This document shows positions 48,757 through 60,109 of a stretch of DNA of 64,000 nt, in pieces. Where the stretch lies: positions 17,386,001 to 17,450,000 of the forward strand of contig NW_026947486.1 of the NCBI RefSeq assembly GCF_034190915.1, read 5' to 3'. The position numbers were made by a program, and so were the translations under genes. Each line of letters starts with the position of its first letter. Positions within the stretch are counted from its first letter, which is position 1. The notes below the pieces were generated by a model. The model worked only from the letters and a program-made list of their open reading frames with translations. It did no database searches and was not told the DNA's origin. Source of the stretch: Cavia porcellus (Eukaryota; Chordata; Mammalia; Rodentia; Caviidae).

Positions 48757-49740
48757 GTCATAATTATTTGGTTCAAATCACACATAGTAAATTGTAAAAG
48801 ACTGTTTTAGCACATTTCAATATGTTAAACTGTACTCAGCGTTAGGCCAAGAATAGGTCCATTCTTCTTTGTTTTCAGAGAGCTGGGTTGGTTGGTTGGT
48901 CTGTTATAGGGACTTGAGATTTACCACTTTCTTGCAGTGTAATGTTGGCATATATTGATGGGAAGTGTTTGTGGGATAATACTATCTTTCTCATAGGGCA
49001 TATTTGATACTTTTTTGAAGTCAGCAATGCCTTCTTAGTTTTTTTGTTTTCTTTTAGAGTTCATTTTTCCTACACATTTTGTTCAACATAAATAAATTTC
49101 TATTTTTCTTAGGTATACGATGCACTTATGTATTAAGAGGGTTTAAAAAGAGCAAGATTGCTATCCATTAAGTTTTGAATGGGATAAGGGCTCTTCAAAA
49201 GCTATATTTTAGTTAATAAAATTATTCAAAAGCATTTCTAAGAAGGTAAAAAACTACCTAGAGAGTAACACTGAGGCTTTAAAAAACACATTTTGTGGCC
49301 TGGGCAGTGGCTTTTGTCCTTGAAGAGTAGTAGATTGCTTGTTTCTTCCTTGAAGTCTTTCTAGAAGAGGAAGGGAATAGATACCTAGGTCAAGTTAAAG
49401 ATACAAGACTTAGAATCTTGGTCTTCCCAACTAAACTACTAATTTTTTGTCAAACATTCCCTTGACAAAGAATTCCCTTACAGCGTGTCAGATAACATCC
49501 TAAACAGTAGGTCAGCATCCTCTACCCTAGCAGTTGGTCTAAAGTTCTGGAGAAGCAATGGACATTATTAATGACAGAAACTACATAATTAGCTAGCTAT
49601 ATTTCTCGCATGTCTGATCCCCTAGGGCCTAGGAAATCAGCCAGACCTTTCCTTACTCATACTAAAGCATCAACTTATTTGAATATGGGGTAGTTACAAA
49701 AAAAATTAGCCCTTAATTATGGTTCTTTTATTTTCCTTTC

Positions 49741-49832
49741 AGAGAGTAGAAATATTTCCAAAACCTGAAGTAGTTCTGATTAGTGGTGAAGTCAAGAAGC
49801 CTTCAGCTCCAATTAAAATAGGATTTATTTAA
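49741..49832 (+). CDS. Candidate terminal exon, unidentified
   Basis: A strong splice-acceptor pattern, a pyrimidine-rich run ending 'ttttattttcctttcag' (about 49724-49740), is followed by an open frame of 29 codons (RVEIFPKPEVVLISGEVKKP then SAPIKIGFI) ending in TAA at about 49830-49832. The stretch is not a recognised repeat. If real it would be the last coding exon of a plus-strand gene whose other exons lie left of, or are not visible in, this window. At 29 codons it may well be chance; no canonical AATAAA was seen close downstream, and the protein is not recognised. Confidence 0.25.
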
Positions 49833-50026
49833 GTCATTTTGTGTGGTAATGACTGAAATATAAAAACAAGTTATATTTGTCTTTATTCTTGATCATGAGT
49901 TTGGCTCTTGAATTATTGTATTCATAAGCAAATATTAGCACAGCTTTCTGGACTGCCTGTTGAGGAAGTGTTCACCCCATTGAGGAGCATACCTGTAGTG
50001 CAATTACCCTCATATCATGATTTTTT

Positions 50027-50030
<4 letters not shown>

Positions 50031-50069
<39 letters not shown>
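50031..50069. repeat. (AT)n microsatellite at the retroposon tail
   Basis: About 19 AT units, next to the AATAAA-containing 3' end of the composite retroposon; probably grew from its tail. Confidence 0.97.
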
Positions 50070-50072
<3 letters not shown>

Positions 50073-50474
50073 TTTATTTTCAAAGTATAAAATTGCAGCA
50101 GCACAAGACAGAACAAAGCCAATTGAGACAATGCAGTGAAATTGGTACAGGATTTCACAGTAGGATACTGGGTTAGTAGTAATAGGTACTATGGTATACC
50201 TCATTAACTACACAATAGTTGTCCAGTCAATTAGGTATAGCAAAATCAAACCAAAAATAGAATATTATAAAGCCAATTGAGAGTACTGAATACAGCAAAA
50301 GAAACATAATAAAACAAAACAGTGAAAACAACCTTTGCCTTCAAACAGAAGATAGAAGGAAATTCCCCATATTTGCTATACTGCATATGGTCAACCTCCC
50401 AAGAGATGCTGAGACATCTATCCCCAGTAGCTGGGGGGAAGGGTGCTTGATTTTCAGCCTGCGTGGCAGTAGGC

Positions 50475-50832
50475 TCACAGGTAATGGTTCTCTTCCTGAC
50501 CCACGCCGCGGGTGCTTACCAAGAAGGAAGAATAAGCTGCTTGAGTCCCACCATGGCCGGATCTCGGGAGCTCTGGTTCTCCTCCTTGCCCACGCCACAG
50601 GCGCTTACCAAGAGGGCAGGTGAATAAGCTGCTTGAGTCCCATCATGGCTGGATCTAGGGAGCTGTGTTTCTCCTCCTGGCCCATGCCACAGGTACTTAC
50701 CAAAAAGACAGAAGAATAAGCTACTTGAGTGCCACCATGGCTGGATCTCAGGAGCTCTGGTTCTCCTCCTGGCCCACGCCACAGGCACTTACCAGGTGGG
50801 CAGGTGAATAAACTGCTTGAGTCCCACCACAG
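50475..50832 (-). repeat. GC-rich 92-bp tandem repeat, about four copies
   Basis: The anchor 'gctgcttgag' (or variant) occurs at 50536, 50628, 50720 and 50812, exactly 92 bp apart. A second anchor, 'cttacc', is at 50515, 50604, 50696 and 50788. On the minus strand each unit contains a splice-donor-like 'ggtaagy'. Units keep several CpGs and are similar to each other, so the array looks fairly young. Confidence 0.93.
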
Positions 50833-51009
50833 ATCATGATACTGACACTTTCAATCCCATTACACTTATATCATTGTCCAAAAAACAAAATTTAAAAAAA
50901 TATAAAACAATTCCTGGTGTCTTGGTAGTGGCAATTTATTTCTTTGGTATTCTTGTGGAACAGTAGAGGTTAGAAGTATATGTAAAGCAGTCATTGTGAA
51001 GATATTTAC

Positions 51010-51500
51010 TTACTTATTAAATTTTATTGAAGTATAGTGTACATACTGTAAAATACATCCATATTAAGTATATAATTCGTCAACTGTTAGTATATTTACA
51101 GAGTTGTGCAACCACCATTAAACTCCTATTTTAGAACATGTCTATCAACCCAACAAGAAACTAGTACTTATTAGTCATCACTTCCTATTCCCACATCCAA
51201 CACTAGGTAACCAACAATCTACTTTCTTTCTTAGAGATTTAACTTTTTTGAACATTTCATGCAATGGAATTGTAAAATATGTTGTTCTTTGTGTCTAACT
51301 GCTTTCACTTATTATGTTTCCAAGATTCATACATGTTGTGTCAGACCTTCATTCCTTCTTATTGCCAAATAGTATCCTTTTGTACAAATGTACACATTTT
51401 ATCTGACCATTCATGAATTTATGGACATTGGGTTATTTCTACATTTTAGCTATTATGAATAATACTGACATGAGCATTCACATATATGACTACATGTGAG
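51010..51500 (-). mobile_element. Old L1 3'UTR / ORF2 end fragment
   Basis: A textbook antisense old-L1 3' region: 'ttattgaagtatagtgtaca', 'gagttgtgcaaccaccatta', 'catttcatgcaatggaattg', 'ccattcatgaatttatggac'. Confidence 0.92.
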
Positions 51501-51829
51501 CATAATTTAATATATTGAATTAGTTAATATATTGAATGTATACTGAATGTATTGAAAGTTAAGAGAATGCTTTCATTAGTGGAACTGTGTGTGACTAATA
51601 TTTTCACCGTAAATACCAGTTATACACAAGTGTTGATAATGGCAACACTGATGAATATTAACATTCATATAAATTCCCAAGGATTTTGATAAAATATAGG
51701 GGGATATGAGAATTTTTACATCATGTATCTTCCATATCTACTGGAAAACAAGTATAGCTTTTGCCAATGGGCATAAAGGATATCCAGGATTAGAATACAT
51801 GCTGGGCTGATTTTAAAGGACTGGACTCT

Positions 51830-51985
51830 AACTTAAGATATTTTGTCTGCCTTTTCTGCCACCATTTTTATTACCTCAGAAAAAATCTTGCAAGCCACAC
51901 TCCTCAATTTCTTTTTCTTCAAAATGAGGATAATAAAGCTCATACAATTCTCAAAGTGGCATGAGGTTAAGGACTTCGCAGTTTT
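51830..51985 (+). mobile_element. Possible MIR, decayed
   Basis: 'caatttctttttcttcaaaa' followed by 'tgaggataataaagctcata' is MIR-like; the 5' core is not clear. Confidence 0.45.
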
Positions 51986-52513
51986 TTAAAGCATCTCAAA
52001 TGAAATACTAATTTTTTATATAAGCATAAAGAATTTTTGTTGGCAAAGATGAAAGTTTAGTCAGTTTTTTGTTCTTTTTGGAAGACCTAAAACGTAGATA
52101 AAGCCACAAGATTTAGTTTTGAACATTTGAGCTGGCAAGAATGTGACATTCATTTCCTCCAGGTCCAAAAATGTTTATAGTTCCAGTAATACTAAGCCCT
52201 GATTGGAGAACCATTTCTCTGAGTTCCCAAATGTAAGTGAACTTCACTAACTGCATTTTAAAATGGTATCCTTTCACCTTTCTTCATAACACTGAAACTA
52301 TTTGATTTAGGGAGGAAAAGGAGAACAGTTCAATTCTACAGAAACAAATTAACTCACTAAACAATTAACCAACCATCTGTAATGGGAATACAAAGTGTCT
52401 CTGCCCTTAAGGAAGGTGCAGGTCTGGTGGGTCTGAAAGAGAATTAATAAAGAAATTATGATGTATTTTATTGTGATTCTCTGGTTCTTTATCCATTTCA
52501 GAATTGTATCTGG
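51986..52513. other. No recognised feature
   Basis: Nothing recognised. Confidence 0.45.
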
Positions 52514-52527
52514 CCTACTGATGATAA

Positions 52528-52625
52528 TTTATTTATTTATTTATTTATTTATTGGTACCAAGGATCAAACTGAAGACTTCGTGTTTGCCAAGCAGGCACT
52601 TACACCGCTGAGCTAAACACCCGGC
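52528..52625 (-). mobile_element. tRNA-derived SINE ('cggcataagc' family) with (ATTT)n tail
   Basis: Minus-strand body at 52553-52625 with an (AAAT)n tail (52528-52552 on the plus strand as ATTT). Flanks 52514-52527 and 52626-52639 match at 13 of 14 positions, a clear target-site duplication. Same family as the copies at 18376 and 34600. Confidence 0.93.
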
Positions 52626-52897
52626 CCTACTGATAATAACTTTTTTAAAAAAAACCAGTAATATTTGACACAATAGTATTTGACACCAAGATGATATAAA
52701 AATAAATACATGTTAAAGAATTTATTTAACTCACAATAGGGGGACCAGAAAGATGTTATAACTAATTCAGAGGAGAATATAAATAACAGACAAACATGTA
52801 GATCTAGTATATTGAAATTAATGTGCATATGGATCCTGAATTGGCTACCTCCACAATGAAAAAGGGAAATTAATTAAATGTCTACCAAAATTCAAGC

Positions 52898-53014
52898 ACA
52901 GCTTAAGCAACTCAATGATTTAGTGAGACCTAGACTCAAAAAATAAAACAAAGACTGGGAATGTGTCTCAGAATGAAGGTCCTTAGTTCAATCACTAACT
53001 AGTATTTCTTCTCC
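52898..53014 (+). mobile_element. B1-dID SINE, 5'-truncated
   Basis: 'agtgagacctagactcaaaa' (B1 end) followed by 'gactgggaatgtgtctcaga' and 'cttagttcaatcact' (ID part). Confidence 0.75.
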
Positions 53015-53927
53015 TCCCAAAGGAGATAGGACAGCATTTGTAAATCTATAAATAAAAATTATTTTGGACTGCTGTCAGTTATCTACAGTTTACAGAATTG
53101 TAAAATAGCTGCCATAGAATCAGAACCTGGAGGGATGTCAGCTAGATCAGAGGATTAGCAAACTAAAACTGTTAGGCCAGATTAAATCCTGTAAATTTTT
53201 ATAAATAAATTTTTATTTAAATGCAATGATACTGTTCATTTACCAATAGTATATGTCTGCTTCTACAGCCATATTGCCACTACACCAATTCATTGCAACA
53301 GAGACATCATGTCTCTTGAAGCCTAAAATATTTGATGTCTATTCTTTTACCAAAAAAATTTGCTGACCTCCTTTTCTAGACAATGTATATTTCTTATCGA
53401 AGCATAATTTTTCTATTGTCTTCAGAGTGCTGAACAAAGTAATTAAACAATAAAAACTGTGAAGTTCAGAAAGGGTATTCAATAAAGGTTTGTAAGATTT
53501 TATGAAAGAGAAGGGTTAGAATTTGTCCATATAAAGATTTTTATATAAGGTCACGATACAGGGAGTAGAGGGATGGTCAATTCTAGGTAGGGACATAGAC
53601 ATGGAAAGAAATGAGATGATCCATATTATTAAAGGCTCAAGTGAGCTGAATGTAAAAAGTTGGAATGATTCTATCGTACAGACTAAGAGGTAGGTCATTT
53701 ACATATTGGTTTTGTAGAGATTTCACTGTTCTGCAGTAGCTTTGAAAATATCGAACCAGCCTGTGGGAGCCCAGATTTATATAGTGTGATTTTAAGGGAT
53801 CTAAATCCCTTCCAACAAAATAGTTCATGAATTCTCCATACTGCTCCAAGTGTCTGAACTTTCTAGCAGCTGCCAAAATGCAAATGGCATTTATTTTGGA
53901 AGAACAAGTTACATATCTAACTTGGTC
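53015..53927. other. No recognised feature
   Basis: Unique-looking sequence. The 97-codon minus-strand frame (53930-53637) has no recognised domain. Confidence 0.45.
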
Positions 53928-54376
53928 CATTTTGTGTATCTATAATAAAATATCTGAGGCTAAAAATGGTGTGATAAGAAAAGAGGTTTATTTTGGATCA
54001 TGGTTTTGGAGAGTGACATTTTTCTGTCAACAGGCCTCTAGTGAGGGTCCCCTTGCCACATCACATTATGATAGATGGCAATGATGCATGTGTGTAAGAA
54101 AACATACAGAGACAGAGAAAGAGAGGCCAGAAAGTGAATAGTGGATTAGTTCTGTTGTAGCAATCCACTCTTGTAGGAACTAATCCTGCAGGATCTAACT
54201 GACTTCATGAGAACAGCATAAATCCCTTCGTGAGGGCAGTCATGACCCAGCGACATCCACTAACCCCATCCATTTAAAGGTTTCACCACTTTTCAATATT
54301 GTTACATTGGGAAAAAAATTTGCAACATGGAAATCTTGGAGGGACAAGCCAAATCCAAACCAAAGCAATGTCCTGA
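53928..54376 (-). mobile_element. MaLR-type LTR, minus strand
   Basis: Minus-strand reading: start 'ggtttggatttggcttgtcc' near 54376, middle with 'tcatgactgccctcacgaag', then 'ccaaaataaacctcttttct' (AATAAA) near 53985, and end at about 53928. Confidence 0.8.
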
Positions 54377-54939
54377 TTTCTCAATAACATCACAGCTTCT
54401 ACTAGTTGAACAACTTCCTCAGAACAGGAAGTTCTACACCTAGAGGGAGTCCTTGGTTATGACGCCTCTCTGATTTTTGTCAAGTTGTTTTCCCGGCCAC
54501 AATATATTTTAGGATGTGAGAAAAGGATCCTTTTGAAGTATACCCATGAAGAGATCTATAAGTAATAGGCAACAACTTTACTCTTAAAGGTTCCAATGAT
54601 GAACTTTTAAATATATTTTGCTTAGCAGGTGAAGATATTTCTCCTGAAACCATACCTCTGAGTTCCTTTAAATCTCTCTGTTTCTCTGCCATGGTTTTGT
54701 TTTGATTGCTCTTAAAATAGGGAGGCAGAAAGCTAAACCCTGTCTAGCAGAAAAAGCTGGCAGAGACTATCATTTCAGGAGCTGAGTCTTCTGCCAAAGG
54801 ACTCTTCAAAAAGGAGAAATATTGAGGAAGTGAGCAAAAAGAGGAGTGAAATGTGAGAGCCAGCAATTCAGGAAATTGTACCCTCCTCTGCCAATTTCTT
54901 TCTCTTGTTAGTTGGGTTGGGGTAGAACTCAGGTATTGG
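54377..54939. other. Unrecognised; contains a 70-codon frame with a good start context
   Basis: A minus-strand frame at 54692-54480 begins in a strong Kozak context ('aaaccatggc') and codes a basic 70-residue peptide with no recognised domain. It lies just 5' of a MaLR LTR on the same strand, so it could be decayed element-internal sequence. Confidence 0.3.
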
Positions 54940-55200
54940 TATTTTGAAACTTCTTTATTATGAGGTAAAAGTACAAACTTTCAGAGTACATAGAACATTT
55001 ATAGACTGTTCAATATTATTATAATTATTATTATTATTATTATTTAATTAACACCAGTGCAATCAACATTTAGGTCAAAGAATAGAACATCTACACTCAA
55101 TGGATCTCCTTGTCATGACTCCATATGCCTTTCTGCCTTTCTAACGACAGTTTGATTCCTTCCTAAGTAATCACTTGTAGAAGACTACATGGGCACTTCT
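54940..55200 (-). mobile_element. Possible old L1 3' fragment
   Basis: 'cttctttattatgaggtaaa' and following text resemble the antisense 3' region of old L1s. An ATT-rich repeat is at 55013-55046. Confidence 0.5.
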
Positions 55201-55414
55201 TGAATTCAAACAATTGCAGAAATATTAGTTAAATCAAGTCTTATTTCCATATACTGATATATACAGATCTGGGTATGATATAGCTTTTTCTCTTCAATTG
55301 GCTCTAAGCAATGGAAATAAGGTCAGGTGAAGTATTGATATGTAATCTTTGGGGCCATTCTGACAGTCTCCTGTTTCCTCACATAGTGCTTTCTGTAAAA
55401 TATGTAAGCACACA

Positions 55415-58400
55415 CTCCTGAAAAATCAATGGGTCACAGAGGAAATTAAAGAAGAAATTAAAAAAATATGGACAAGCAAATGAAAGCCCAAATACAACTT
55501 ATAAGAACCTGTGGAATGCAATCAATGCAGTCCTCAGAGAAAAATTTTTTTGCATTGAATTCCCACATCAGGAAAATAAAACAAGGACAAATGAACAAAC
55601 AGATGCTACACCCCAAACATCTAAAACAATAAGATCAAGTCAAGCCAAAAGCCAAAAGAAGGGTTGAAATTATAAAGATAAAGGCAGAAATTAATGCAGT
55701 AGAGAACTAAGAAAACACTACAATGAATTGTAGTGTTGGCTCTTTGAATTAATAAATTAAATTGATAAGCCCCTATCCAACTTTATTTTTAAAAGGAAGA
55801 AAAAACTCAAATTCATTTAGTAAGGAATGAAAGGGTGAAACCGCTAGAGACCCTGTGGAAATACAGAAGATAATCAATACCTACTTCAAAAACCTTTACT
55901 CTCATAGGTTCCATTACACAGAAAAAATGGACAGATTCCTAGAAACATACGAAATATCAAAGCTGGATCAAGAAGATCTAAAACTGCTGAAGAATTCAAT
56001 TTCAATTAATGAAATTGAAAATGTAATTAACACTTTACCAGCAACAGAAAGCCCAGGTCCTGATGGATTCACTGCTGAGTGCTACAAGAAATTAAAAGAA
56101 GAAAATGCCAACAGTCCTCAAACTCGTCAGTGAAACTGAAAGAGAAGCAAGTCTCCCAAACTCATTCCTGAAAGCAAGTACTTCCCTAGTAACAAAACCA
56201 GACAAAGACCCAACCAAAAAAGAGAAATATAGGCCAATCACACTAATGAACATAGATGCAAAAGTCCTCAATAAAGTACTGGCAAACAGAATGCAGCAAG
56301 TCATCAAGAAGATCATACACAATGACCAAGTAGGATTGATCCTAGGAATGCAGGGATTGTTCAACACAGACAAAACAATAAATGTAATTCACCATATCAA
56401 TAGAGCCAAAGATAAGAATCACATGACCATTTCAAGAGATGCAGAAAAAGCTTCTGATAAGATCCAACACTCATTCATAAGAACCCTACAGAAAATGAGA
56501 ATTGATGGTCTTTATCTCAATCTGATAAAAGTTATCTATGAGAACTAACATCCAGCACCATATTAAATGGACAAAAAAAATCAAAGCTTTTACTCTAAAA
56601 ACAGGAACAAGACAATGATGTCCATTATCACCACTCTTGTTCAATATAGTTCTGGAAATATTAACCTGAGCAGTTAGACAAGATAGAGATAAAAAAGGGA
56701 TAATGATAGGAAAAGAAAAATTACATTATCATTATTTGCAGAAGACATGATATTCTAGACAGAAGACCCCAAAAACTCTATTGAAAGACTTCGAGGTATA
56801 ATAACCAAATTCAACAATATAGCTGGATACAAAGTCAACACTCAAAAATCACTAGCATTCCTTTACACAAACATCAAATTCACTAAAATGAAATGAGAGA
56901 AGCCACACCCTTCACACTAGCATCCAAAAAAAGGAAATACTTAGGAATCAATCTAACAAAGGAAGCAAAAATCTAGACAGTGAAAATTACAGTACTCTGA
57001 AAACAGCATTTGAAGAGGATCTCAGAAAAAGAAAGGCATTCCTTGTTCATGGATAGGAAGAACGAACATTGTGAAAATGGGCATTCTCCCAAAATTGTTA
57101 AACATTTCATGCAATTCCAATCAAGATATCATTAGCATACCTCACAGATCCAGAGAAATCTTTCTTAAAATACATCTGGAACCAGAAGAGACTTAAAACA
57201 GCAAAAGCCATTCTGGGCAACAAAAACAAGGCAGATATAATCACAATCTCTGAATTGAAGTTATACTACAAAGCTACTGTGATAAAATCAGCATGGTACT
57301 TAAATAAAAACAGACCTGAAGAACAAGGAAATAGATTATAAGATACACCCACAGCTACAAACACACTCAGCCATCTTATCTTTGACAAAAGGGCCAAACA
57401 AGTTCAGTGGAAGAAAGACAGTCTCTTAATAAGTGTGCTGGTAAAACTGGCTCTCCATATGCTAAAAACTAAAACTAGACCCATATCCATCACCCTGCAC
57501 TAAACTAAAGTCAAAATGTTTCAAACATCTAAAAAATAAAACAAAACACTAAATCTGCTGGATGACAAAGTAGGTAGAAATCTTGAAGACATAGGGGTCA
57601 GGAGACAATTCATGAACAAAAATCAAATTGCACAGGAAATACTTCCCAGAATCAATAATTGGGACCTCATCTCATTAAAAGTTTTTGCATGTGAGAAGAA
57701 AACTTGAACAGAGTGAAAAGGAAACCCACAAATTGGGAAAAAATCTTAACTATCCCTCAGAAAAAAGATTTCTATTATATAAAAGAATATATATTTCTAT
57801 TATATAAAGAATATATAAAGAATTTTTAAAAATCAAGCCCCCAAAATTCATAGACCCAAACCAAAAAATGGGCATCTGTGATGAATACACAGTTCTCAGA
57901 TGAACAATATAAATGGCAAATAAATACTTGAAAAAATGTTCATTGGTCATTAGAGAAATACAAATTAAAATCACACGGAGATTCCATCTCACTCCAGAAA
58001 CAATGGCCAGGTTCCAGAAAACCACCAATAACAAATGCTGGAGAGGCTACAGGGAAAAATAACTGTTCTGCACTGTGGTGGAAGTATAGACTGGTGCCAC
58101 CACAGTGGAGGTCAGTCTGGAGGTTCCTCAAAAAACTGGGATTGGAAGTCTTATGTGACCCAACTATTCTACTTCTGGGCATATTCCCAGAAGAATTAAA
58201 AACATAATACCACAGTGATACATGTGTACCTATGTTTATAGCAGCACTATTTGTAATAGTCAAAACTTGGAAGTAATCTAAATGCTCATCAACTGAGAAA
58301 TGGATAAACAAATTTGTTTTTTTTATACAACAGAATAGTACTACAAAGCTACAAAGAAGGATCACATTGAGGCTTTTATAGATAAATGGATGTGACTTGA

Positions 58401-58480
58401 GACCATACTCATAAGTGAAGTAAGTCAAACTCACATGTGTAAGCACCATATTGTCTCCTTAGTATAAGAAACTAAAAGAG
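55415..58480 (+). pseudogene. L1-D ORF2, truncated and broken
   Basis: Open pieces: 55855-56133 (TLPATESPGPDGFTAE, the RT 'SPGPDGF' motif) and 56105-56548 ([49 protein letters not shown]). The two overlap in different frames. The RT active-site motif at 56735-56746 reads FAED instead of FADD. Later parts are ORF2 C-terminal (57040-58130), with the cysteine motif damaged (CWRGY). Many stops follow 56548. No endonuclease is present because the copy is 5'-truncated. Confidence 0.9.
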
Positions 58481-58749
58481 TAAATAAGATAGAAAATCTT
58501 CAATAAATATTGTGAAATAAACTACTCAAAGGGAAAATAAGTAAGGGAAAAGGATAAACAAAGGAAGGGAAAAGAAAAAAGATATAAATTTGTATATACA
58601 CACTTAAAATAGCTAAGATGATTGTTCTAATTGTATTAGTTCTTGGAACAAAAAAGTTAATATTCATAGGATTAGATCAATTTTGCATATTTATATCTGG
58701 TAATCTTAGTAATGCATTTAAAGATCTCTATGCAAAATAGCAACTTTAG

Positions 58750-59400
58750 TTATGTTCTTACCACCTTATTTTGAAAGCCTATACTGTCATTATTTGGGGC
58801 ACTTTATTATTGGTATTTGTCTCTTTTGTTTCTTGTTTTTCTTATAATTTGTTCTAATATAGAAAGGATAGATGTGCATGTATAGGCTTATAGATGCCTA
58901 GAACTTCTCATAAAGATTTTATAAAAATTTATTTCATTATGTGTGATGGTACAAACAGCTACTTTGAAGAACATGAGACATTATGTTAGCCATTGCTGAT
59001 TTCCTATCATCTTTTTGTGAAATCCAGTAATTTTATTCTTTGTTTTGATTTTATTTAGTCTATTTTGTATTATTTGATTTCAGTATGTGTGCAGGTATGG
59101 ACAGATATTTTGAAGAGAACAAGAGAAGTTATGGAAGCCACTGTTGATTTTTCTATTATCTGGTTTTGAAGACCTGTAATGCTTTCATTCTTTTGTTTTG
59201 ATCAGTTTTATGCTATTTTGTCTTGTTTGTATTCATTGTGTGTGAAGATATGGACAACTATCTTGAAGAAAGCAAGAGACGTTATGGTAGCCACTGTTGA
59301 TTTTCTGCTGTCTTTTTCTGAAGTCCTGTGTTGCTTGCATTGTTTTGTTCTGATGTGCTCTGTTCTGTTTGGTTTAGTTTTATTCTCTTTTAAAAAATTT
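58750..59400 (+). repeat. Tandem ~150-bp modules in the L1-D 3'UTR (three clear, one partial)
   Basis: The anchor 'ttatg..agccaytg.tgat' lies at 58981, 59129 and 59282 (intervals 148 and 153); a weaker unit precedes at about 58750-58930. Each unit then has 'gaagacctgtaatg'-like and 'ttgttttgat' wording. Homologous to the HAL1-type modules at 41340-42290. Confidence 0.85.
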
Positions 59401-59406
59401 AAAAAG

Positions 59407-60007
59407 ATGGGCACAGTGAGATGACAGAGTCAGTTAACTCCAAGAGTCTCAGCTGGGCCCGAGCCTTGAAATAAAGAGCCTTTGAGTCCCCAGGGCACAA
59501 AAGTTCACATATCACAAACTGAAGCCTCCAAAAACAATTCAATTGCTACTGTAATTGAATTATTCAGATTGATCTTTATGCATATCGTTCTTTCTGCATA
59601 TTGCAAAAATGCTTTCCTTCCCACCTGGCTAGCCAGATCAAGTTACTCACCATCCTCATTGTCACTCCTCTTTCAGCCGCCCCTTCTTCACAAGATAATA
59701 AATTCAGGTAGAGGTCTTGGGTCATGGCCTTTGTCTGCACACCCTCAGTGGGATCAGGCTTAGGACCCTTTGGCTGCCCTTAACTTTGAGTATGTCATGG
59801 TATCTTTACTCCTGTTCTGGATTGCAGTGGAGGTGGTCGATTGGAATTAACTTACTGGGATTCCAATAACATCTCAATCGGATTAAAGTATAAATTTCTG
59901 GATTGTGAGGAAGATTAGAAGGGGATTACAATATTTGATATTGGGAATATAGTAACCACTGCCTTGATTTTATGGCCATAATTGTCTTGCTTTATCTTAC
60001 AGTTTTA
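59407..60007. other. Unresolved, GC-richer sequence, possible LTR remnant
   Basis: Directly after the L1-D tail. 59430-59500 contains 'gagccttgaaataaagagcc', like the poly(A) region of an LTR, but no LTR ends could be placed. Confidence 0.3.

Positions 60008-60010
<3 letters not shown>

Positions 60011-60075
<65 letters not shown>
60011..60075. repeat. (TC)n(TA)n compound microsatellite
   Basis: About 18 TC units run directly into about 14 TA units. Confidence 0.97.
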
Positions 60076-60077
<2 letters not shown>

Positions 60078-60109
60078 TCTCAGGAAAAAGCCATATAGGT
60101 ATGTATAAT

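Larger units (their letters stand above)
48175..50021. other. Mostly unrecognised, with a GT repeat and a candidate exon
   Basis: Outside the GT microsatellite (48714-48754) and the possible exon (49741-49832) nothing was recognised. Confidence 0.4.
50022..50834 (-). mobile_element. Composite retroposon: GC-rich VNTR joined to L1/HAL1-type 3' module
   Basis: On the minus strand the unit starts at about 50834 with four GC-rich tandem copies of about 92 bp, continues into AT-rich sequence that aligns with a ~150-bp 3'UTR module of L1-D/HAL1 (for example 'ggacaactat' and 'gaaatcctgt' landmarks), and ends with AATAAA near 50075, a (TA)n run and an A-rich end. The 8-bp palindrome 'atcatgat' flanks both ends (50013-50020 and 50832-50839 approximately) and may be the target duplication. 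No reading frame. The layout (VNTR, retroelement-derived 3' part, A-tail) is like primate SVA elements in principle, though unrelated in sequence. An LTR was considered but the tail argues against it. Confidence 0.65.
55415..59406 (+). mobile_element. L1-D: 5'-truncated LINE-1
   Basis: A plus-strand L1 starting inside ORF2 after the endonuclease domain and running through the reverse transcriptase, C-terminal region and a 3'UTR of about 0.9 kb to an A-rich end at about 59395-59406. The 3'UTR differs from that of L1-B1, L1-B2 and L1-C and instead carries the ~150-bp modules of the HAL1-type element. Confidence 0.92.

Noticed and set aside
50022..50834. Reading the composite as a solo LTR (ends can be placed as TG...CA)
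   Set aside because: The minus-strand 3' end is AATAAA plus (TA)n and A-rich tail, and the AT-rich half aligns with L1-type 3' modules, which fits a non-LTR retroposon better.
54480..54692. 70-codon minus-strand frame with a strong Kozak start as a gene
   Set aside because: Too short, no recognised domain, and adjacent to a MaLR LTR; kept only as a remark in the interval entry.
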